Of a stretch of 32,010 nt of DNA, positions 6,377 through 15,276 are shown piece by piece. This DNA comes from Oscillospiraceae bacterium. GTDB lineage: Bacteria > Bacillota > Clostridia > Oscillospirales > Acutalibacteraceae. Numbering within the stretch: position 1 is the first letter of the stretch; each line of letters opens with the position of its first letter. The translations under genes and the position numbers were made by a program. Location: assembly GCA_015065925.1 (NCBI GenBank), contig SVPL01000030.1, forward strand, positions 1 to 32,010. The letters run 5' to 3'. The notes below the pieces were generated by a model, which saw only the letters and a list, made by a program, of their open reading frames with translations, did no database searches and had not been told where the DNA came from.

Positions 6377-6753
6377 AAAAATTATTATGTATATTTTTAT
6401 TGACAATATTATGTTTTGGTCTTTGTGCTTGTAGTACAAATTTATCAAAATCATCAGATGATGACTATAATGAAACTTATGAAACCGACACAAACATAAT
6501 AACCAAAAGCGAAGCAGAAGGTCTTGCGACTACAGCTTTATACAGGCAACTAAAAGCTACCTATCTGTATATTGACGATTATGATATGTCACAAACAAAA
6601 TATTCTATTGCTTCAATCTCAGGTTCTTCTTCAAGTGGATATGAGGTGACTGGAACATATTCATTGTATGATAAATATGGAAATTTTCAAAAGCGCAATA
6701 ATTTCTCAGTTAATGTATCCAGCGATGGAATTGCGCGAGTAATCGAACATTAA
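6373..6753 (+). CDS. Small predicted lipoprotein of unknown function
   Basis: A protein of 126 residues with a type II signal peptide: MKKLL, a hydrophobic core, then the lipobox LCAC with the lipid-modified cysteine at residue 20. A Ser/Asp-rich linker (TNLSKSSDDDYNETYETD) separates it from a small domain of about 85 residues. That domain has a Tyr-rich middle and alternating hydrophobic residues at the end (GYEVTGTYSLYDKYG, NNFSVNVSSDGIARVI), suggesting a beta-sheet fold. I do not recognise the family. It would be anchored on the outer face of the membrane next to the Tyr-rich loop of its partner. A terminator follows at once, so this is a closed two-gene unit. Confidence 0.8.
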   Translation: MKKLLCIFLLTILCFGLCACSTNLSKSSDDDYNETYETDTNIITKSEAEGLATTALYRQLKATYLYIDDYDMSQTKYSIASISGSSSSGYEVTGTYSLYDKYGNFQKRNNFSVNVSSDGIARVIEH

Positions 6754-6755
6754 TT

Positions 6756-6810
6756 AACCCCACCCTTTGAGTGTTTATTAAAGAAAGCACAGAGGGTGGG
6801 GTTTACTTTA
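6756..6810 (+). terminator. Terminator of the membrane protein / lipoprotein unit
   Basis: AACCCCACCCT (6756-6766) pairs with AGGGTGGGGTT (6793-6803), a GC-rich 11-bp stem, followed by a T-rich run (TTTACTTTA). A strong intrinsic terminator. Confidence 0.75.
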
Positions 6811-6873
6811 ATAAGCGAATCCATTTATTGTTTATTTTTCTCCTCATAACCTAAAAAATATCCCTTTCAAACC

Positions 6874-6902
6874 TTGCTAAAATTTTTGATTTGTGCTATA
6901 AT
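6874..6902 (+). promoter_or_regulatory. Promoter of the lepA operon
   Basis: TTGCTA (6874-6879), 17-base spacer, TATAAT (6897-6902), 34 bases before the TTG start of lepA. No terminator was seen downstream until 16521-16567, so this could drive a roughly 9.6-kb operon. Confidence 0.55.
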
Positions 6903-6936
6903 TAATCGAATATATTTAAAATAGGAGAAATGCAGT

Positions 6937-8742
6937 TTGGCTATCCCACAGGATCACATTAGAAATTTTTGTATTATTGCACATATTGACCACGGAAAAT
7001 CCACCCTTGCTGACCGTCTTTTAGAGCTTACCGAGTCGGTTACTCAAAGGGAAATGGAGGACCAGCTTTTAGACAGTATGGATTTAGAGCGCGAGCGCGG
7101 TATTACCATTAAGGCTCACGCCGTTACCCTTTATTACAAGGCAAAAAACGGGGAGGAGTATGAGTTTAATCTTATTGATACTCCCGGTCATGTTGACTTT
7201 AACTATGAGGTTTCCCGTTCTCTTGCCGCTTGCGAGGGCGCAGTTTTGGTTGTTGACGCATCTCAGGGTATTGAGGCTCAGACTTTAGCCAACACCTACC
7301 TTGCTGTTGACCACAATCTGGAGCTTTTGCCCGTTATTAATAAAATCGACCTACCCAGCGCCGACCCCGAACGCGTTATAGCCGAAATTGAGGACATTAT
7401 CGGTATTCCCGCCGACGAGGCTCCCCGCGTTTCGGCAAAAACGGGTGAAAATGTAGACGAAATTTTAGAAAAGCTCATTACCGAAATCCCCGCACCCACG
7501 GGTGACTCCACCGAACCCTTAAAGGCGCTTATTTTCGACTCTTACTATGACCCATACAAGGGTGTTATTGTTTATTTCAGAGTGGTTTCGGGCGAAATTC
7601 GTCCCGGTCAAATAATAAAAATGATGGCAAGCGGTGCCGAGTTCAACACCGTTGAGGTAGGCAGAAAAATGGCAACCGCTATGGTGCCCTGCGATGTTTT
7701 AAAGGCGGGCGAGGTTGGTTATTTAGCCGCCTCCATTAAAACGGTTGGTGACGCCAGAGTTGGTGATACCATAACACTTAGCGAAAATCCTGCAGATACA
7801 CCTCTTGAGGGCTACCGCAAGGTAAACCCCGTTGTTTTCTGCGGTATTTACCCCGCCGACGGAGCCCATTATACCGACCTCAGAGAGGCTTTGGAAAAGC
7901 TTCAGCTTAATGACGCATCTCTGCTTTTTGAGGCTGAAACCTCTCAGGCTTTGGGCTTTGGTTTCCGTTGCGGATTTTTAGGGTTACTTCATATGGAAAT
8001 AATCCAAGAGCGCTTGGAAAGAGAGTATAATCTTGACCTTGTTACTACCGCCCCCAGCGTTGTTTATAAGTTTGAGCTTACAAACGGTGAAACAGTTAGT
8101 GTGGATAATCCCACAAACTACCCCGACCCCGCCACCATTTCCACAGCTATGGAGCCGGTTGCTGATGTTCATATTTTCTCCCCAAGAGACTATATTGGCG
8201 ATATTATGGGACTTTGTCAGGAGCGCAGAGGCGAATACAAAGATACTCAATATATGGGAGACCGCGTGGATTTACACTATGTTATGCCCATTGGTGAAAT
8301 TGTTTACGACTTTTTTGATGCCCTAAAATCCCGCACCCGCGGTTACGCAAGCTACGACTATGAAATGAAGGGTTACCAAACCTCAAAGCTCGTTAAACTG
8401 GATGTTATGCTTGCGGGTGATGTGGTAGACGCTCTATCCTTTATAGTTCACTCCGATAACGCCTACGCAAGGGCAAGAAGAATTGCCGAAAAGTTAAAGG
8501 AATTCATTCCCCGTCAGCTTTTTGAGGTTCCTGTTCAGGTTGCCGTTGGCGGTAAAATAATCGCCAGAGAAACGGTTAAGGCAATGCGTAAGGATGTTCT
8601 TGCAAAGTGCTACGGCGGTGACATTACCCGAAAGAAAAAGCTCCTTGAAAAGCAAAAAGAGGGTAAAAAGCGTATGCGTCAGTTAGGCTCGGTAGAGGTG
8701 CCACAGGAGGCATTTATGGCGGTGCTAAAGCTGGATGAATAG
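6937..8742 (+). CDS. lepA: Elongation factor 4 (LepA), ribosome-associated GTPase
   Basis: A protein of 601 residues, the usual LepA length. Nucleotide-binding motifs: AHIDHGKST (G1), DTPGHVDF (G3) and [10 protein letters not shown] (G4, LepA-specific). It ends in the typical LepA C-terminal domain with [18 protein letters not shown]. LepA acts on stalled or back-translocated ribosomes and in 30S biogenesis. The start is TTG at 6937, giving the family's usual [16 protein letters not shown] beginning; AGGAG (6924-6928) is correctly spaced. The ATG at 6930 is in another frame and touches the ribosome binding site. The gene overlaps the apbE start by eight bases. Confidence 0.97.
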   Translation: MAIPQDHIRNFCIIAHIDHGKSTLADRLLELTESVTQREMEDQLLDSMDLERERGITIKAHAVTLYYKAKNGEEYEFNLIDTPGHVDFNYEVSRSLAACEGAVLVVDASQGIEAQTLANTYLAVDHNLELLPVINKIDLPSADPERVIAEIEDIIGIPADEAPRVSAKTGENVDEILEKLITEIPAPTGDSTEPLKALIFDSYYDPYKGVIVYFRVVSGEIRPGQIIKMMASGAEFNTVEVGRKMATAMVPCDVLKAGEVGYLAASIKTVGDARVGDTITLSENPADTPLEGYRKVNPVVFCGIYPADGAHYTDLREALEKLQLNDASLLFEAETSQALGFGFRCGFLGLLHMEIIQERLEREYNLDLVTTAPSVVYKFELTNGETVSVDNPTNYPDPATISTAMEPVADVHIFSPRDYIGDIMGLCQERRGEYKDTQYMGDRVDLHYVMPIGEIVYDFFDALKSRTRGYASYDYEMKGYQTSKLVKLDVMLAGDVVDALSFIVHSDNAYARARRIAEKLKEFIPRQLFEVPVQVAVGGKIIARETVKAMRKDVLAKCYGGDITRKKKLLEKQKEGKKRMRQLGSVEVPQEAFMAVLKLDE

Positions 8743-9733
8743 AAGAAAATCAATAGTTTATACATCTATTTTCGTTTTGATTTTGGCGGTAATAATGGGT
8801 TCAACTCTATCCCTTAAAGGTTGTTTCTCAAAAAAACTTTCACGCACCTTCTTTGCGGCAGACACGGTATGTACCATAACCCTTTACGACGGAAATGAGG
8901 AAGCCTTAGATGGGGCGGTAGACCTTTGCAACTCCCTTGCAAACAAATTAAACTGCAAGGACGAAAATTCCGAGGTTGGCAGACTGAATAAAGAAAAATC
9001 TGCACCTACCCCCTCCGACGACCTTTTGAATATTATTGTGTCAGCCCTTTACTACTGCGATAAAAGTGACGGAGCTTTTGACATTACGGTAAAGCCACTC
9101 AGTGATTTATGGGATTTTAAAAATGAAAAAATCCCAACTGATGCTGAGATTAATAACGCTCTTGAAAAGGTGCATTACCGAAATCTTGTAATAAGAAATA
9201 ATGCTATCACCCTTAAAAATGATGCCGAGCTTGATTTTGGAGCCATTGCAAAAGGGTATATAGCTAATAAAGTTAGCGATTTTCTAGTAGAAAACGGCGT
9301 AAAATCAGCTATCATAAACCTTGGCGGCAATGTTACGGCTATTGGTGAAAATGGGGGAGAGAACTTTTATATTGGTATTCAAAAACCCTTTGGCGAGGGA
9401 AATTCCGCCTTGGTATCCTGCTCTGATATGTCGGTTGTAACAAGCGGAATTTATCAGCGGTATTTTGAAAAGGATGGTAAAATATACCATCATCTTTTAA
9501 ATACAAAAACGGGAAAACCTGCCCAAAATAACCTTTATTCGGTAACAATAATATCACCCTCTGCCACCACAGCCGACGCCCTTTCCACCCTTTGCTTTTT
9601 GCTTGGAATAGAAAAGGGTATGGAGCTTTTAGAGGAGTTCGAGGGCACCGAAGGGGTGTTTATTGATAAAAATAATCAGTTACACCTAACCTCAGGACTT
9701 AACCAAAACGGAAATTTAATTGAAATGAAATAA
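8735..9733 (+). CDS. apbE: FAD:protein FMN transferase (ApbE family)
   Basis: A protein of 332 residues that attaches FMN covalently to Ser/Thr of flavoproteins, typically RnfG/NqrC-type redox subunits outside the membrane. Family motifs: [13 protein letters not shown] (165-177), NLGGNV (195-200), TSGIYQRYF (236-244), HHLLNTKTG (252-260) and TTADALST (278-285), where D281 is the expected Mg-binding residue. The N-terminus has one hydrophobic helix (about 7-27) followed by LKGC at residue 30, a weak lipobox, so it is membrane-tethered either as a lipoprotein or by an uncleaved anchor. The ATG overlaps the lepA stop by eight bases, suggesting coupling. No RnfG or NqrC partner lies in the window. 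Confidence 0.94.
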   Translation: MNRRKSIVYTSIFVLILAVIMGSTLSLKGCFSKKLSRTFFAADTVCTITLYDGNEEALDGAVDLCNSLANKLNCKDENSEVGRLNKEKSAPTPSDDLLNIIVSALYYCDKSDGAFDITVKPLSDLWDFKNEKIPTDAEINNALEKVHYRNLVIRNNAITLKNDAELDFGAIAKGYIANKVSDFLVENGVKSAIINLGGNVTAIGENGGENFYIGIQKPFGEGNSALVSCSDMSVVTSGIYQRYFEKDGKIYHHLLNTKTGKPAQNNLYSVTIISPSATTADALSTLCFLLGIEKGMELLEEFEGTEGVFIDKNNQLHLTSGLNQNGNLIEMK

Positions 9734-9751
9734 CATATTGGAGGTTTTTTT

Positions 9752-11134
9752 ATGGATTGTAAGCAATTTTTTAACAGTATCGCCGATAAACGCATTGCTC
9801 TTTGCGGAATTGGCATAAGCAACACTCCCTTAGTTTTAAAGTTTTTAGATATGGGTGCAAGGGTTTTTGCCTGCGACCGTCGTGACCGTGTCACGGTGGG
9901 TGAGCTTGCCGACCGTTTGGAAAAAGCAGGTGCAGAGCTCCGCCTTGGTGAGGACTACCTTAAAAATCTTGAGGTGGATGTTATTTTCCGTACTCCCGGT
10001 ATGAATTTTAATCTTCCCGAGCTTGAGGAGGCGCGTCGCAATGGCATTGCCGTTACCTCTGAAATGGAGGTCTTTTTCGACCTTTGCCCTGCAACTATTT
10101 TTGCCGTAACAGGCTCTGACGGAAAAACCACTACCACCACGCTAATTGCAAAAATGCTTGAAGAAGCAGGTAAAAAAGTGCATGTTGGCGGAAACATAGG
10201 CAGACCTCTTTTGCCCGAGCTTGATAATATCTCTCCCGAGGATTTTGTAGTGGTAGAGCTTTCCTCCTTCCAGCTTATTTCTATGAGAAAAAGTCCTGAT
10301 GTTGCGGTTATTACCAATGTTGCACCCAATCATCTGGATGTTCATAAGGATATGGATGAATACATTGGCGCAAAGCGGAATATTATGCTCCATCAAAACG
10401 CATTCTCCCGTACCGTGCTTAATTTGGATGATGAAATTACAAAGGGCTTTTCCAAGGATGTAAGAGGTCAGCTTTTATATTCCAGTATGAACGAGCGAAT
10501 TAAAAACGGTGCCTGGATTGACGGTGAGGGCAATATTTTTATGAGCTATCGCGGAATAAATGCCCCCATTATGAATAAAAAGGATATTGCCCTTATGGGT
10601 GAGCATAATGTGGCAAACTACCTTTCGGCAATTGCCGCAGTTTGGGGTTATGTGGGTGCCGAAGAAATACGCACCGTTGCTAAAGAATTTATGGGCGTTG
10701 AGCATCGAATTGAATTTGTAAGGGAGCTTAACGGCGTTAGATATTATAATGACTCTATTGCATCCAGTCCTACAAGAACAATCGCAGGACTTAAATCCTT
10801 TGAAAAAAATGTAATTTTACTTGCAGGCGGATACGATAAGCACATTCCCTTTGAACCTATGGTGCCCTATATTATTGAAAAGGTGAAGCTTCTGATTTTA
10901 ACGGGCCCCACTGCCGATAAAATCGAAGCCGCCGTTAAAAAGGATGCCAAATATATGGGCTACAACCCAAGCATTATAAGGGCTAACGATTTAACCGAAG
11001 CGGTAGAAATCGCCCACAAAAATGCCGTTTCAGGTGATACAGTTACCCTTTCTCCCGCTTGTGCAAGCTTTGATGCCTTCCCTAATTTTGCCGTAAGAGG
11101 CGACAAATTCAAAGAATTAGTAAATGCGCTTTAG
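9752..11134 (+). CDS. murD: UDP-N-acetylmuramoyl-L-alanine:D-glutamate ligase (MurD)
   Basis: A cytoplasmic peptidoglycan precursor enzyme of 460 residues that adds D-Glu to UDP-MurNAc-L-Ala with ATP. Seen in order: an N-terminal UDP-binding Rossmann domain (ALCGIGISNTPL), the ATP loop GSDGKTTTTT (121-130), ELSSFQL (169-175), NVAPNHLDVH (189-198) and a Lys in EYIGAKRNI fitting the carbamylated lysine. The C-terminal ligase domain carries YYNDSIASSPTRTIAGL and LLAGGYDK, followed by TLSPACASFDAFPNFAVRG, the MurD signature. GGAGG sits before the ATG. It lies 18 bases after apbE, away from the usual dcw cluster. Confidence 0.97.
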   Translation: MDCKQFFNSIADKRIALCGIGISNTPLVLKFLDMGARVFACDRRDRVTVGELADRLEKAGAELRLGEDYLKNLEVDVIFRTPGMNFNLPELEEARRNGIAVTSEMEVFFDLCPATIFAVTGSDGKTTTTTLIAKMLEEAGKKVHVGGNIGRPLLPELDNISPEDFVVVELSSFQLISMRKSPDVAVITNVAPNHLDVHKDMDEYIGAKRNIMLHQNAFSRTVLNLDDEITKGFSKDVRGQLLYSSMNERIKNGAWIDGEGNIFMSYRGINAPIMNKKDIALMGEHNVANYLSAIAAVWGYVGAEEIRTVAKEFMGVEHRIEFVRELNGVRYYNDSIASSPTRTIAGLKSFEKNVILLAGGYDKHIPFEPMVPYIIEKVKLLILTGPTADKIEAAVKKDAKYMGYNPSIIRANDLTEAVEIAHKNAVSGDTVTLSPACASFDAFPNFAVRGDKFKELVNAL

Positions 11135-11183
11135 CTAGCCGGAGTATTTAAACTTAAACCTGTCAACCTAAGGAAGTATTTTT

Positions 11184-12170
11184 ATGGATTTAAAAAATCT
11201 TATAACCGAGCTTTCCGCCGCCGCGGGAATAGGTCATATAAATGATGTTAAAGAGGTAGCAAAAGTCTACCTATCTGAGTTTTCTAAAATTACAGATAAC
11301 GAAAACTACCTCTTAGCCGAAATCGGCGAGGGCGAAAAGGTAGTAATGCTTGAAGCCCATATGGATGAAGTTGGTATGATTGTTACTGAGATTTTTGAGG
11401 ATGGATTTTTAAGCGTCACAAATGTAGGCTCTATAGATACTAGGTTTTTACCTTCAACAACCGTTAAAATTTACGGCAAAGAGGTTATAAGCGGTGTATT
11501 CACAAGCCTTCCGCCCCATCTTGGAAGCGGTGAGGTTGCAAACTTTGATAACATTCAAATTGATACAGGCAGAAAAGATATTTGCGAAATTGTATCAAAG
11601 GGTGACTTTGTTGTTTTTGATGCCGAGCCAGAAGAACTTTTGGGCGACAGAATAACCTCAAAAGCCCTTGATAACCGCGCAGGTATGGCGGCGGTTATTG
11701 CGGCGGGTGAGCAGATTGCTAGTCTTGAATTGCCATTTAAGGTTATTTTGCTTTTCCCCACAGGTGAGGAGCTTGGTCTTCGCGGCGCCAGAGTTGCCGC
11801 ATACGATAAAAACATTTCAAAATGCATTTCGGTAGATGTTAGCTTTGGTGATTGTCCTGATGTTCCGCCCTCTAAAACGGCAAAGCTTGGAAGCGGTGCA
11901 ATGATTGGTGTTTCACCCATTCTAAGCCGTGATATTTATAAAAAGCTTGAAGCCTTGGCAAAAGAAAATGAAATCCCCTACACCTTAGAGGTTATGGGGG
12001 GGACAACATCAACCGATGCAGATGTTATTTCCCTTAATCAATCAGGTGTTCCAACAGGGCTTGTTTCCATTCCCCTTAGAAATATGCACACCCCCTGCGA
12101 GGTTGTGGATATAAAGGATGTTGAAGCGGTAGTTCAACTTTTAACCGCTTTTGTAAAGGGGGAAATGTAA
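11184..12170 (+). CDS. M42 family metallopeptidase (first of a tandem pair)
   Basis: A 328-residue cytoplasmic metallo-aminopeptidase of the M42 (FrvX/PepA/TET) family, dimetal, forming large dodecameric peptide-trimming complexes in known members. Metal and catalytic residues are visible: H59 and D61 in LEAHMDEVG, D163 in KALDNRAG, E195/E196 in TGEELGLRGA, D218 in SVDVSFGD and H302 in RNMHTPCE. The middle PDZ-like insert has the usual SLPPH. The site AAGGAAG lies before the ATG. It is followed after one base by a second, different M42 protein. Confidence 0.93.
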   Translation: MDLKNLITELSAAAGIGHINDVKEVAKVYLSEFSKITDNENYLLAEIGEGEKVVMLEAHMDEVGMIVTEIFEDGFLSVTNVGSIDTRFLPSTTVKIYGKEVISGVFTSLPPHLGSGEVANFDNIQIDTGRKDICEIVSKGDFVVFDAEPEELLGDRITSKALDNRAGMAAVIAAGEQIASLELPFKVILLFPTGEELGLRGARVAAYDKNISKCISVDVSFGDCPDVPPSKTAKLGSGAMIGVSPILSRDIYKKLEALAKENEIPYTLEVMGGTTSTDADVISLNQSGVPTGLVSIPLRNMHTPCEVVDIKDVEAVVQLLTAFVKGEM

Positions 12171-12171
12171 A

Positions 12172-13200
12172 ATGAATAGCCTTTTTGACCTTTTAAAAAC
12201 TCTCTGCGAATTAGATGGCCCCTCGGGAAATGAAGCCCCCGTCAGAGATTTTATAATGAGTGAAATTAAAGATTTTTGTGATGCAAAAATTGATGCTATG
12301 GGAAATATCATAGCCTTTAAAAAGGGTAAAAAGTCCCCAAAATTCAAGGTTATGCTGGATGCCCATATGGACGAGGTTGGCGTTATTGTAACATCAATAA
12401 CATCTGAAGGCTTTTTAAAATTCCAAACTGTTGGCGGTATAAAGGCAGAGTCCTTATTCTGCAAAAGGGTTAGATTTGGCAATGTTTTGGGTGTTATAGG
12501 CGCAAAGCCAATTCATCAATCGTCTCCTGATGAAAGAAAAAATCTGCCATCAGCAGACAGTCTTTACATTGATATCGGTGCCGCAAATAAAGAAGAAGCC
12601 GAAAGGTATGTTTACCTTGGTGATATTGGAACCTTTGCAACCCATTGGAAAGCTTTAACAGATGATGTTTTTTGCACTAAAGCAGTTGACGACAGGGTTG
12701 GTTGCGCCGTTTTAATAAATCTTTTAAAACAACCAGCCGAATATGATTTTTACGCAACCTTTACGGTTGGGGAGGAATTGGGGCTTAGAGGCGCTAAAAC
12801 CGCCACCTATACCGTGTCTCCCGATTTTGCCATAGCCTTGGAGTGCACCACTGCCGCCGATATTCACAAAAACAGCGGTAACAAGGTAGCAGAAGTAGAA
12901 AAAGGAGTCGCCGTTTCCTTTATGGATTCAGCCACACTTTACGACCACGCCCTTTATGAGTTCACACTTCAAACAGCACAGAAAAACAACATTCCGGTAC
13001 AGGTTAAAACCGCCGTTACAGGGGGAAATAACTCGGGTGCAATCCACCTTACAAAAAGCGGAGTCCGCACCATAACCTTATCTCTGCCGGGCAGATATAT
13101 TCATTCCTCCGCCACAGTTGGCTCTAAGAATGATGTTATAGCTCAAAACAACCTTGTTGTAGCTCTTTTAAATGAGCTTGCAGGTGGAAATTTAAGCTGA
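12172..13200 (+). CDS. M42 family metallopeptidase (second of a tandem pair)
   Basis: A protein of 342 residues with the complete M42 set: GPSGNEAPVRDF at the start, H65 and D67 in LDAHMDEVG, D173 in KAVDDRVG, E201/E202 in VGEELGLRGA, E224 in ALECTTAADI, TGGNNSGAIHLTKSGV and H311 in GRYIHSSATV. The E224 ligand and the GRYIHS ending are the more usual M42 form, whereas the upstream copy has D218 and RNMHTPCE. The two may therefore have different specificities or co-assemble, as TET peptidases can (inference). It starts one base after the upstream stop. Fourteen codons before that stop are unusually purine-rich, providing the GGGGGAAATG site. Confidence 0.94.
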   Translation: MNSLFDLLKTLCELDGPSGNEAPVRDFIMSEIKDFCDAKIDAMGNIIAFKKGKKSPKFKVMLDAHMDEVGVIVTSITSEGFLKFQTVGGIKAESLFCKRVRFGNVLGVIGAKPIHQSSPDERKNLPSADSLYIDIGAANKEEAERYVYLGDIGTFATHWKALTDDVFCTKAVDDRVGCAVLINLLKQPAEYDFYATFTVGEELGLRGAKTATYTVSPDFAIALECTTAADIHKNSGNKVAEVEKGVAVSFMDSATLYDHALYEFTLQTAQKNNIPVQVKTAVTGGNNSGAIHLTKSGVRTITLSLPGRYIHSSATVGSKNDVIAQNNLVVALLNELAGGNLS

Positions 13201-13202
13201 TT

Positions 13203-13931
13203 ATGATAAAATTAATAGAAACAAATCAATTGCCGTCCGTAAATTTTACGGATGGCTTTTCGGTGACAAAAATCAGGGCAAATCTTTCGGCTTACGGGTG
13301 TGGATTTTCCTTTTTAAACAGTTGGTACCAACAAAATGAACAGGGGGAAATCACCGCCATTATACAAAAAATGGAAACCAACCTTTTAATGGTTGCAACC
13401 CCGAATGCCGATTTTAAAGAAATTAAAGATTTTATTTTGGTTATTGGTTTTTCGTCCATTGGGGCGACACCCGAAATCTTAACACGGTTGGGCTTTAAAT
13501 TTAAGGAATATCAGGTGCTTGAGTTTAAGGGTAAAGGTAAGGAAGAGCTTCCGCCATATCCCAATATTAAAGAGGTTTACTGCCTTCTTTACGGCGAAAA
13601 AAACCAAAGTATAAGACCTACCGATTTTGAAGGCTTTTATGCCGACCTTTCTCATAAAATCCGCAAAGGAATTGCCGCCGCCATAACCTTGGATGATGCC
13701 GTTTGCGTGGCATCACACATAACAGAAAGCACCGCCGTAATAAGCGGAGTTGTGGTGCAAAAAAGGTCACAGAATTGTGGTTTGGGAAGTAAGCTGTTAA
13801 ATCAAATGCGAGGGGCACTTGGTTGGCGAAAAATTTTCGTTGCGACAGAAGAAGATGTGGTCACCTTCTACATAAAAAACGGCTTTTCAAAAGCCTATAA
13901 AATAGCAATATATGAAACAGAGGAAAATTAA
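13203..13931 (+). CDS. GNAT-family N-acetyltransferase-like protein
   Basis: A protein of 242 residues. The C-terminal half (about 130-240) looks like a GNAT domain: beta strands around AVCVASHITESTAVISGVVV, the acetyl-CoA loop region QKRSQNCGLGSKLLNQMRG (the Q/R-x-x-G-x-G/A equivalent), then IFVATEEDVVTFYIKNGF, the usual GNAT ending. The N-terminal half is not recognised and may be a degenerate second GNAT fold. The substrate is unknown. It begins two bases after the second M42 gene and is followed after two bases by the PLP enzyme, so it belongs to the same operon. Confidence 0.75.
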   Translation: MIKLIETNQLPSVNFTDGFSVTKIRANLSAYGCGFSFLNSWYQQNEQGEITAIIQKMETNLLMVATPNADFKEIKDFILVIGFSSIGATPEILTRLGFKFKEYQVLEFKGKGKEELPPYPNIKEVYCLLYGEKNQSIRPTDFEGFYADLSHKIRKGIAAAITLDDAVCVASHITESTAVISGVVVQKRSQNCGLGSKLLNQMRGALGWRKIFVATEEDVVTFYIKNGFSKAYKIAIYETEEN

Positions 13932-13933
13932 CA

Positions 13934-15196
13934 ATGTTAGAATTTTTTAGTATATCTGAAGAACTTTCAAAATTAGATGGAAAGGCTCTTATTTCTTGCG
14001 AAAAAGCCTTTAAAAATATTGAAAGCGTTACTCAGTATAATCAGTTAAAGGTGCTTCGCGCTTTCATAAATAACAGGGTAAGCGAAAGTAACTTTGCCCC
14101 CACCACAGGCTACGGCTACGGCGACAAGGGCAGAGACGATTTAGATAAAATCCTTGCCGAAATTTTCGGAGCCGAGGATGCCATAATCCGTCACACATTT
14201 GCAAGTGGTACACACACCTTAACTGTTGCCCTTTTTGGTATACTTCGCCCCGGTGATAAAATGCTGTGTGTTACAAGCAGACCTTATGATACTCTTATTG
14301 GAGTGCTTGGCTGTGACCAAAAGGTGGATGGCTCTCTTGCTGATTTTGGTGTAGAGTACAGCGAGGTTGCGTTGGGCACCGACGGTATGCCCGACCTTAT
14401 CGCTATTGAAAAAGCGGTAAAAAGGGAACAACCTCAGGTTGTTTACATTCAGCGCTCCCGTGGATATTCACTTCGTCCAAGCCTTTCGGTAGCCGACATA
14501 GAAAAAATCTGCAAAACTGTGCGAAATGCGGGAAGTAATGCCATAATTATGGTGGATAACTGCTACGGTGAATTTGTAGAAAAAACTGAACCCACCGAAG
14601 TGGGTGCCGACCTGATGGCAGGTTCGCTTATTAAAAATCCGGGTGGCGGAATTGCCCCCTGTGGCGGATATATTGCGGGCAGAGCCGATTTGGTGGAAAA
14701 ATGCACATTCCGTATGACTGCACCGGGGGTAGGCAGAGAGGTAGGCGCATCTCTCGGTCATAACCGCGAGCTTTATATGGGTATATTCAACGCTCCCCAT
14801 ATTACGGGCGAGGCGCTTAAATCGGCGGTTTACGCATCTGCCCTTTTTACCGAAATGGGATTTGGCGTAACCCCCGCATTAGATGAAAAACGAGCCGATA
14901 TTATTCAGGCGATATTGCTGGAGCGAAGTGACCGACTTATAGCCTTCTGTAAGGGACTGCAAAGCGGCGCCCCCGTTGACTCCCACCTCACCCCCGAGCC
15001 TTGGGATATGCCCGGCTATGACGATCAGGTAATTATGGCGGCGGGTGCATTTACCTTAGGCTCCTCAATTGAACTTTCGGCAGACGCCCCCCTTAGAGAG
15101 CCCTTTGCCGTTTGGATGCAGGGCGGACTAAACTTCCATACCGCCCGCGCAGGCATACTTATGGCAGCCGAGGAAGTTTTAAGGTGTGATAAGTAA
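13934..15196 (+). CDS. PLP-dependent methionine gamma-lyase-like enzyme (aluminium resistance protein family)
   Basis: A fold-type I PLP enzyme of 420 residues. Markers of the Met_gamma_lyase (PF06838) family: TGYGYGDKGRDDLD near residue 58, ASGTHTL, QRSRGYSLRPSL, the PLP aspartate D208 in IMVDNCYGEF, the Schiff-base lysine K234 in GSLIKNPGGGIAP, and FRMTAPGVGREVG after it. Relatives are annotated as methionine gamma-lyase or aluminium resistance protein; the reaction, probably C-S cleavage, is not firmly known for most. GAGGAAAA precedes the ATG, two bases downstream of the GNAT stop. Confidence 0.88.
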   Translation: MLEFFSISEELSKLDGKALISCEKAFKNIESVTQYNQLKVLRAFINNRVSESNFAPTTGYGYGDKGRDDLDKILAEIFGAEDAIIRHTFASGTHTLTVALFGILRPGDKMLCVTSRPYDTLIGVLGCDQKVDGSLADFGVEYSEVALGTDGMPDLIAIEKAVKREQPQVVYIQRSRGYSLRPSLSVADIEKICKTVRNAGSNAIIMVDNCYGEFVEKTEPTEVGADLMAGSLIKNPGGGIAPCGGYIAGRADLVEKCTFRMTAPGVGREVGASLGHNRELYMGIFNAPHITGEALKSAVYASALFTEMGFGVTPALDEKRADIIQAILLERSDRLIAFCKGLQSGAPVDSHLTPEPWDMPGYDDQVIMAAGAFTLGSSIELSADAPLREPFAVWMQGGLNFHTARAGILMAAEEVLRCDK

Positions 15197-15276
15197 AAAT
15201 AAAAATCACATTTTGAGGCTTGCTAGAGCACAACGGCTTTGACTATTGTTTTTAATATAAAAAGAATGGTGAAATT

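Noticed and set aside
6930-6938. ATG at 6930 as the lepA start.
   Set aside because: It is out of frame with LepA and touches the ribosome binding site. The TTG at 6937 gives the conserved LepA N-terminus.
9955-10329. A 124-residue minus-strand frame inside murD.
   Set aside because: It is antisense to conserved MurD motifs and Ser/Thr-rich in the manner of shadow frames, with no initiation signal.
15197-15276. A possible internal promoter before the MFS gene (TTGACT then TATAAA).
   Set aside because: The spacing is about 11 bases, far from the 16-18 needed.
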